From Bog-473 sp963824195 (GTDB lineage: Bacteria; Actinomycetota; Acidimicrobiia; Acidimicrobiales; RAAP-2), in the NCBI GenBank assembly GCA_963824195.1, contig CAWGOJ010000008.1, forward strand, positions 248,001 to 312,000: a stretch of DNA of 64,000 nt, given 5' to 3'. The translations under genes were made by a program, and so were the position numbers. Shown one piece after another: positions 59,617 to 64,000 of this stretch. Below the pieces are notes generated by a model that searched no databases, was not told the origin of the DNA, and saw only the letters and a program-made list of their open reading frames with translations. Numbering within the stretch: position 1 is the first letter of the stretch; each line of letters opens with the position of its first letter.

Positions 59617-60657
59617 TCAGGCAGAGACGCCGACCGGCACCCGCGCGACGCTCGGCACGACCGACCCCCTCAGCGAGTTGAGCGTCTGGCGGTACGAGCC
59701 GATCAGGCTGTCCTCGCGGTAGCCGAGGTTGTTGTCGAGGCAGAAAGCCCTCACGATGCCCTGGGCCCGGGCCAGGTTGGGTCGGGGCATGTTCGGAAAC
59801 AGGTGGTGCTCGATCTGATAGTTCAGTCCGCCCAGCAGCAGGTTGGTGAACCGGCCTCCGGCGATGTTACGCGAGGTGATCACCTGGCGTCGGACGAAGC
59901 TCAGACCCGAGTCGGGTTCGATGATCGGCATGCCCTTGTGGTTCGGGGCGAAGCTGCAGCCGAGGTAGACCGAGAACACGGCCTGCTGAACCGCGATGAA
60001 CGCGACCGCCTTCAGCGGTGAGAGAACCCAGAAGACGCACGTCAGGTACAGGGCAACGTGCAGTGCCAGCAGGGCACCCTCCACACCGGCAACTCCGTTC
60101 CTCTGACGGATCAGCCTCCGGATGCCCAACACGTAGATGCCCGTGCTGCGCAGGATCATGAGCGGGAAGAACAGGGGGGCCCGCCAGCGCTCCATCGCAC
60201 GGGTCAGCCGATTGCCTCCAGCGTCCTGTTCATCCGAGTGGACGCTGACCGGGCCATCGCCGATGTCAGGGTCACGTCCTATCTCGTTGGGATGCGCGTG
60301 ATGCGCGCTGTGCTTGGGCACCCACCAGCCGAAGCTCATCCCGATCAAGACATTTCCGACCGCGAACCCGAGCAACCGATTGGCCCGCCGGGAGCGAAAG
60401 ACCTCCTGGTGCCCGGCGTCGTGGCCGACGAAGCCGAGCTGGGTGAACACGAGTCCGAGAAAGACGGCGATGAGCAGCGCGAACCAAGAGTTCCCCACCA
60501 ACACCAACCCGGCGAACCCGGCACCGAGCGCGGCAACGGTCAGGGGGATCTTGGCCCCGTAGTAGCCGAGTCGGCGATTGAGCAGGCCGGCCTCTCGGAT
60601 TTGGCGAGCGAGGACACCGAAGTCCTCCGACGAGGCGTCGATGGTGTTGGTCTGCAC
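59617..60657 (-). CDS. Fatty acid desaturase (acyl-lipid/front-end-like)
   Basis: 346 residues with four membrane spans and the histidine boxes HDAGHQ, HSAHH and QIEHHLFP, the last with Gln as the first ligand, typical of delta-6-like or linoleoyl desaturases. It introduces a double bond in membrane lipid acyl chains using O2 and ferredoxin. GTG 60657 favoured; an open extension to 60828 looks non-coding. Preceded by a 240-bp gap with a large inverted repeat. Confidence 0.92.
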   Translation of the reverse strand: MQTNTIDASSEDFGVLARQIREAGLLNRRLGYYGAKIPLTVAALGAGFAGLVLVGNSWFALLIAVFLGLVFTQLGFVGHDAGHQEVFRSRRANRLLGFAVGNVLIGMSFGWWVPKHSAHHAHPNEIGRDPDIGDGPVSVHSDEQDAGGNRLTRAMERWRAPLFFPLMILRSTGIYVLGIRRLIRQRNGVAGVEGALLALHVALYLTCVFWVLSPLKAVAFIAVQQAVFSVYLGCSFAPNHKGMPIIEPDSGLSFVRRQVITSRNIAGGRFTNLLLGGLNYQIEHHLFPNMPRPNLARAQGIVRAFCLDNNLGYREDSLIGSYRQTLNSLRGSVVPSVARVPVGVSA

Positions 60658-60725
60658 AGTCCCACTTCCGCGAAATCCACTGGGAGCGCTACCGCGGACG
60701 GGGCAACACCGAGAGTCGACACTCT

Positions 60726-60800
60726 CATTCCGTGCAGCAATTTTAGACCCTCCAGGGCCACGGTGTGGCTCGCCTCCGGGACAATTCCACGCACGGAATG
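60726..60800. promoter_or_regulatory. Widely spaced 10-bp inverted repeat before the desaturase
   Basis: CATTCCGTGC (60726-60735) and GCACGGAATG (60791-60800) are exact reverse complements 55 bp apart. On the minus strand a TAAAAT sits at 60750-60745, just before the inner arm. Two operator halves around a promoter, as in looping repressors, would fit. Confidence 0.5.
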
Positions 60801-60897
60801 ACACAAACGCGTTAGTCGGGTCACCCAATCACCCCTCTCGGTGCCGTCTCCCCGGATTTGCACATGTGCCGAACAATCGCTCATGCGGGGATGATGC

Positions 60898-61698
60898 CTA
60901 CGCCGACCCCTTGTTCCCACCGCCATCCTTGGCCAGGAAATGGTCGATGTTCGCTCGCAGCTCCGGTGAGACGAACGACCGGTCTTCCGCGCTCAGTGCA
61001 AAATCGAGTGTCGCCAGAACGGCCCGCTCGAGGTGCATGTTGAGCACCCGCTTGGTGTCTTCGACGGCCCGGCGCGGCAGTTTCGAAATCCGGCGTGCAC
61101 AGGCGAGAGCCTGGTCGAACACCTCATCATCCGGGCAGACATGGTTCACGAGGCCGATGTCAGCGGCACGCTTCGCCGGAATGCGGTCGCCCGTCAGCGC
61201 GTACTCCTTGGCCAGCTGCAGGCTGATGAGGAGCGGCCAGGTCACCGGGCCACCGTCGGCGGCGACGAGGCCGATGGCCACGTGCGGGTCCGCCAGGTGA
61301 GCGCTCTCCGCCATGAAGACGATGTCGGACAGAGCGACGAGACTGCAGCCCAAACCCACCGCGGCGCCATTGACGGCGGCCACGATGGGGACCCGGCAGG
61401 CCACCATGCCGGTCACGATCTGGCGGCCGTGCGCGAGGGTTTCCTTCCGGCGCTCGGCGTCATTGGCGAGCTCGTCGAGGTAACTGAAGTCACCCCCGGC
61501 GGAGAACGCTCGGCCATTCCCGGTCAGGACGACCGCCCGCGCCTCGTCATCGGCGTCGATCTGCGGGAACAGGGAGGCAAGTCCCTTGTGGAGCTCGTGG
61601 TTCGTCGCGTTGAGATGATCGGGCCGGTTCAAGCGGACGATCCGGACCGGACCGTCGCTCACAACCTCGAGCTCATCGGGGATGTCGTACGAAGTCAT
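60898..61698 (-). CDS. Enoyl-CoA hydratase/isomerase family protein
   Basis: 266 residues, crotonase fold: RLNRPDHLNATNHELHKGL, GRAFSAGGDFSYL, AAVNGAAVGLGCSLVALSDI, with the usual second catalytic Glu region changed to AVGLVAADGGPV. ATG 61698 with GGAGG four bases upstream (a longer ORF to 61734 exists). Follows the acyl-CoA dehydrogenase pair in the same direction with 89 bp between. Confidence 0.92.
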   Translation of the reverse strand: MTSYDIPDELEVVSDGPVRIVRLNRPDHLNATNHELHKGLASLFPQIDADDEARAVVLTGNGRAFSAGGDFSYLDELANDAERRKETLAHGRQIVTGMVACRVPIVAAVNGAAVGLGCSLVALSDIVFMAESAHLADPHVAIGLVAADGGPVTWPLLISLQLAKEYALTGDRIPAKRAADIGLVNHVCPDDEVFDQALACARRISKLPRRAVEDTKRVLNMHLERAVLATLDFALSAEDRSFVSPELRANIDHFLAKDGGGNKGSA

Positions 61699-61787
61699 CT
61701 GACCTCCAGATCGTGGTGCCATTCGCCATTGCACAGGTCACCGAGCCCCGGGGCCGACCTGAATCGGGACGCGGCTCGACGTCGAGC

Positions 61788-62918
61788 TCATGTGGTCGGC
61801 AGCCCGAGGATCCGGCGAGCCACGAGGTTCCGTTGGATCTGCGACGTCCCACCCATGACGCTCTGGGCTCGACTGTAGAGGTAGGCGTTCAACCAGGTGT
61901 CGTCTCCGCCGCCGTGAGCCATCCCGCCGATGGCGAGTGCGGCGTGGCCCACGGCCTGCTCCACCCATGTCATCAAGAGCTTGTCGACCGACCCCTCTGG
62001 GCCGTGGGAGATCCCGTTGAGCCGATCGGACAGGCGCCGCTGCACGTGCCGCCGCAACATCTCGACTTCCACAATCGCCCATCCGAGCTCACGGACCTGG
62101 TCGGCCCCGAAGTCTCCGGGATCCTTCTGTACGCGCCGTCTGAGGTCGTTCACGAGCTTGCTGTAACGGGCGACGTAGCCGAGCTCTCCCGGCTCCCGCT
62201 CATGGCTCACGACGGTCATCGCCAACGACCAGCCTTCACCTGGCGCGCCGATCATGTTCCGGGCGGGGACCCGCGCACCATCGAAGCGCACCTCGCCGAA
62301 TTCCTTCGTAACCCCGTTGATCATGCGCAGGGGCCTCTGCTCGATGCCGGGCTGGCGCATCGGGACCGCGAACGCAGAAATGCCACGGTGCTTGACGACG
62401 TCGTGGTCGGTGCGTGCGAGGACGAGGCACCATTCGGCCTCGTCCGAGTAGCTCGTCCAGACCTTCTGGCCGGCGATGACGTAGTCCTCTCCGTCCCGAT
62501 CGGCCCGCGTGCGCAACGAGGCCAGGTCGGATCCGGCGTCGGGCTCACTGAATCCCTGGCACCAGCGGTCGCGCCCATTGACGATGCCGGGCAGGAACCG
62601 GCGCTTGATGTCGTCGCTCCCGTGCTCCAGGATGCCCTGGACCAGGTAGCCGAGACTTGGCCGCGGTGGTGCCCCCGCAGCTGCGAGCTCCTCGTCGACG
62701 ATGACCTCGTAGACCGACGACAATCCCTGCCCCCCGATCTCGGTGGGCCAGGACATGCCGAAGAAACCGGCGTCGTAGAGCAGCCGATGCCAGGCGGCCA
62801 TGCCCGCCCAGTACTCGTCGTCAGTGGAGGACGTCGGCAGGCCGGGATTGTTGTCGACCAGCCATGCACGGAGTCGCAGGCGGAACTCCGACTCTTCCGG
62901 CGAGTCACCGAAGTCCAT
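61788..62918 (-). CDS. Acyl-CoA dehydrogenase (alpha-type subunit of a pair)
   Basis: 376 residues: GFSEPDAGSDLASLRTRADR (FAD/substrate loop), VWTSYSDEAEWCLVLARTD, and the end SVMGGTSQIQRNLVARRILG, usual for ACADs. Start ATG 62918 lies within the last codons of the neighbouring ACAD gene (14 bp overlap). Adjacent paired ACADs of this sort form heterotetramers in actinobacterial steroid degradation. Confidence 0.93.
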   Translation of the reverse strand: MDFGDSPEESEFRLRLRAWLVDNNPGLPTSSTDDEYWAGMAAWHRLLYDAGFFGMSWPTEIGGQGLSSVYEVIVDEELAAAGAPPRPSLGYLVQGILEHGSDDIKRRFLPGIVNGRDRWCQGFSEPDAGSDLASLRTRADRDGEDYVIAGQKVWTSYSDEAEWCLVLARTDHDVVKHRGISAFAVPMRQPGIEQRPLRMINGVTKEFGEVRFDGARVPARNMIGAPGEGWSLAMTVVSHEREPGELGYVARYSKLVNDLRRRVQKDPGDFGADQVRELGWAIVEVEMLRRHVQRRLSDRLNGISHGPEGSVDKLLMTWVEQAVGHAALAIGGMAHGGGDDTWLNAYLYSRAQSVMGGTSQIQRNLVARRILGLPTT

Positions 62919-63945
62919 CAGCGACCTCCAACCCGTGGTGGACGAGCACGTGCGACAGGCTCGCGCTGGCGTTTCCAAGGAGGTCGCTCGAGAGGAGGGA
63001 CCGCCGCAGGTAGATGTGGGCCAGGCACTCCCATGTGTTGCCGATGCCTCCGTGCACCTGGATCGCGGTCTCGCACACATTGATGGCTGCCCGGGCGCAG
63101 TATGCCTTCGCCATTGCAGCCGCTGTCAGTGCCTCGCCTGCGGGGAGCGCGTCCACGGCCCACGCCGCGTGCAACGTGACACTTCGAGACCCTTCCATGG
63201 CCACGAACGCGTCCGCCAGCATGTGCTGGACGGCCTGGAACGAGGCGATGGCGACGCCATACTGCTGGCGCTCTGACGCGTAGTCGGAGGCGAGCTCCAC
63301 CGCGCCACGCATGGTCCCCACCAGGTCGGCACACGTCAAGGCAAGACCGAGGGCTGTCCAGCGTGTGACATCGTCCGCCGTGATCGGCGGATGCGCTGCG
63401 TCGACGGGCGTCACGACGGAGGACGAGTCGAGGATCACGGAGGGACGGGTGAGATCGAGGCCGATCGGCGGGGTGTGGAGCTCGACCTGGGCCACGCGGT
63501 GGCGCTCACCGTCGGGGACGAGGAGCAGAGCCCGCGCTGAGCCCTGCGCATCAATGGCCACGGCGGGGGGCGATTCCCCGTTGACGGCTCGAGCGAGCGA
63601 CGAGAGGGCGGTGTCGAGGGCGACGGTCTCGACCGTGTCGCCCGGTTCTGCACCGGCCAACCTTCGGAGCTCGGTGGCCAAGGTGGGCCCGAGGAACGAG
63701 ACGTCGGCCAGCCCCCGGCCCAGCTCCTCGGCAACAATGGCTGGTTCCACCCCTGTCGCCAGGCAGCCCCCGCCTTCCGTCTCGGTTCGCAGCTCCCGCC
63801 AGCCGGACCCGGCGACGGCTGCGTCGAGCCTTGCCATCCGTTCGAGGTCACCGATCTGACCGACGGCCTTGGGCGCGAGCCGGTCGACGATGTGGGCAGC
63901 AGAGTCGCGAAGGGCCTGCTGCTCCGGGGACAGGCGGACGTCCAT
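62905..63945 (-). CDS. Acyl-CoA dehydrogenase (second, divergent subunit)
   Basis: 346 residues: SPEQQALRDSAAHIVDRL, FQAVQHMLADAFVAMEGSRS, and IQVHGGIGNTWECLAHIYLR, typical of the smaller, partly degenerate partner of heteromeric ACADs. The middle FAD-binding motif is weak. ATG 63945 overlaps the stop of a further gene by one base. Partner of the gene at 61788. Confidence 0.9.
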   Translation of the reverse strand: MDVRLSPEQQALRDSAAHIVDRLAPKAVGQIGDLERMARLDAAVAGSGWRELRTETEGGGCLATGVEPAIVAEELGRGLADVSFLGPTLATELRRLAGAEPGDTVETVALDTALSSLARAVNGESPPAVAIDAQGSARALLLVPDGERHRVAQVELHTPPIGLDLTRPSVILDSSSVVTPVDAAHPPITADDVTRWTALGLALTCADLVGTMRGAVELASDYASERQQYGVAIASFQAVQHMLADAFVAMEGSRSVTLHAAWAVDALPAGEALTAAAMAKAYCARAAINVCETAIQVHGGIGNTWECLAHIYLRRSLLSSDLLGNASASLSHVLVHHGLEVADGLR

Positions 63946-64000
63946 CAGTCGTCGCGCGCAGGTGCCGCGAGCGACTGCGCCCATTGGTCGCGCAGTGTGC
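63945..64000 (-). CDS. C-terminal end of an upstream gene
   Basis: From the window edge the frame TLRDQWAQSLAAPARDD then TGA reads to 63945, and its stop overlaps the next start as TGATG, the arrangement used throughout this operon. Only about 17 residues are visible, so the product is unknown. Confidence 0.5.
   Translation of the reverse strand, partial: TLRDQWAQSLAAPARDD

Overview
The window is 64 kb of high-GC chromosomal DNA packed with genes on both strands, many joined by 1-4 bp ATGA, GTGA or TGATG overlaps. The gene set points to an actinobacterium, and I infer a member of the Acidimicrobiia or a close soil relative. The clues are Rpf-like cell-wall hydrolases, mycothiol-dependent isomerase-like proteins, an F420-type reductase fold, many lipid-oxidation enzymes, frequent GTG starts, and a secreted protein with GYW..S.GG.F.FGDA.F repeats. 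There are no rRNA, tRNA, CRISPR or insertion-sequence features that I can support.

Layout. 0-11.7 kb: the end of an ATP-binding regulator, a ParA-like ATPase, a three-gene ABC-2 exporter, a GH1 glycosidase, an alpha/beta hydrolase, a DipZ-like thiol-redox membrane protein, a CsbD stress protein with a probable frameshift, and a phosphotransferase/acyl-CoA ligase pair. 11.7-13.75 kb: an AT-richer promoter region with a CRP-type palindrome, then two Rpf/lysozyme-like secreted proteins. Each is preceded by a copy of the same ~185-nt leader with covarying hairpins, the most unusual structure here. 14.2-23.3 kb: a full Kdp potassium system, with KdpD split into two divergent genes, kdpE, and an operon reading 27-aa peptide-kdpF-kdpA-kdpB-kdpC-OB-fold protein. 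23.4-37 kb: an SDR/serine hydrolase/ureohydrolase operon, a nitrilase-like enzyme, a drug exporter, small hypotheticals, a nitroreductase, an amidohydrolase and glucose-6-phosphate dehydrogenase.

37-42 kb is a patch with more A+T at third positions. It holds a broken SDR, an acyl-CoA ligase and a secreted G1-type glutamic peptidase with a six-repeat tail. 42-46 kb: an overlapping operon of VOC protein, Baeyer-Villiger-type monooxygenase and quinone oxidoreductase, plus a divergent SDR. 45.8-48.1 kb: a TetR gene with a frameshift, facing a drug-efflux gene whose promoter carries a perfect 7-bp inverted repeat between -35 and -10. 48-60.7 kb: alpha/beta hydrolase, ferredoxin and P450, two phytanoyl-CoA dioxygenase-like proteins with an enoyl-CoA hydratase and GNAT, mycothiol-type isomerase-like proteins, an ArsR/SRPBCC pair (the latter frameshifted), sterol and fatty acid desaturases, and a cysteine dioxygenase-like/rhodanese pair. 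60.9-64 kb: an enoyl-CoA hydratase and paired acyl-CoA dehydrogenases.

Taken together the right half looks like oxidative breakdown of lipids, sterols or terpenoids: hydroxylation by P450, ring oxygen insertion, CoA activation, desaturation and hydration. The left half is ion homeostasis, wall growth and redox maintenance. Four genes are broken by probable single-base shifts, so either recent decay or base errors in the source sequence should be considered.
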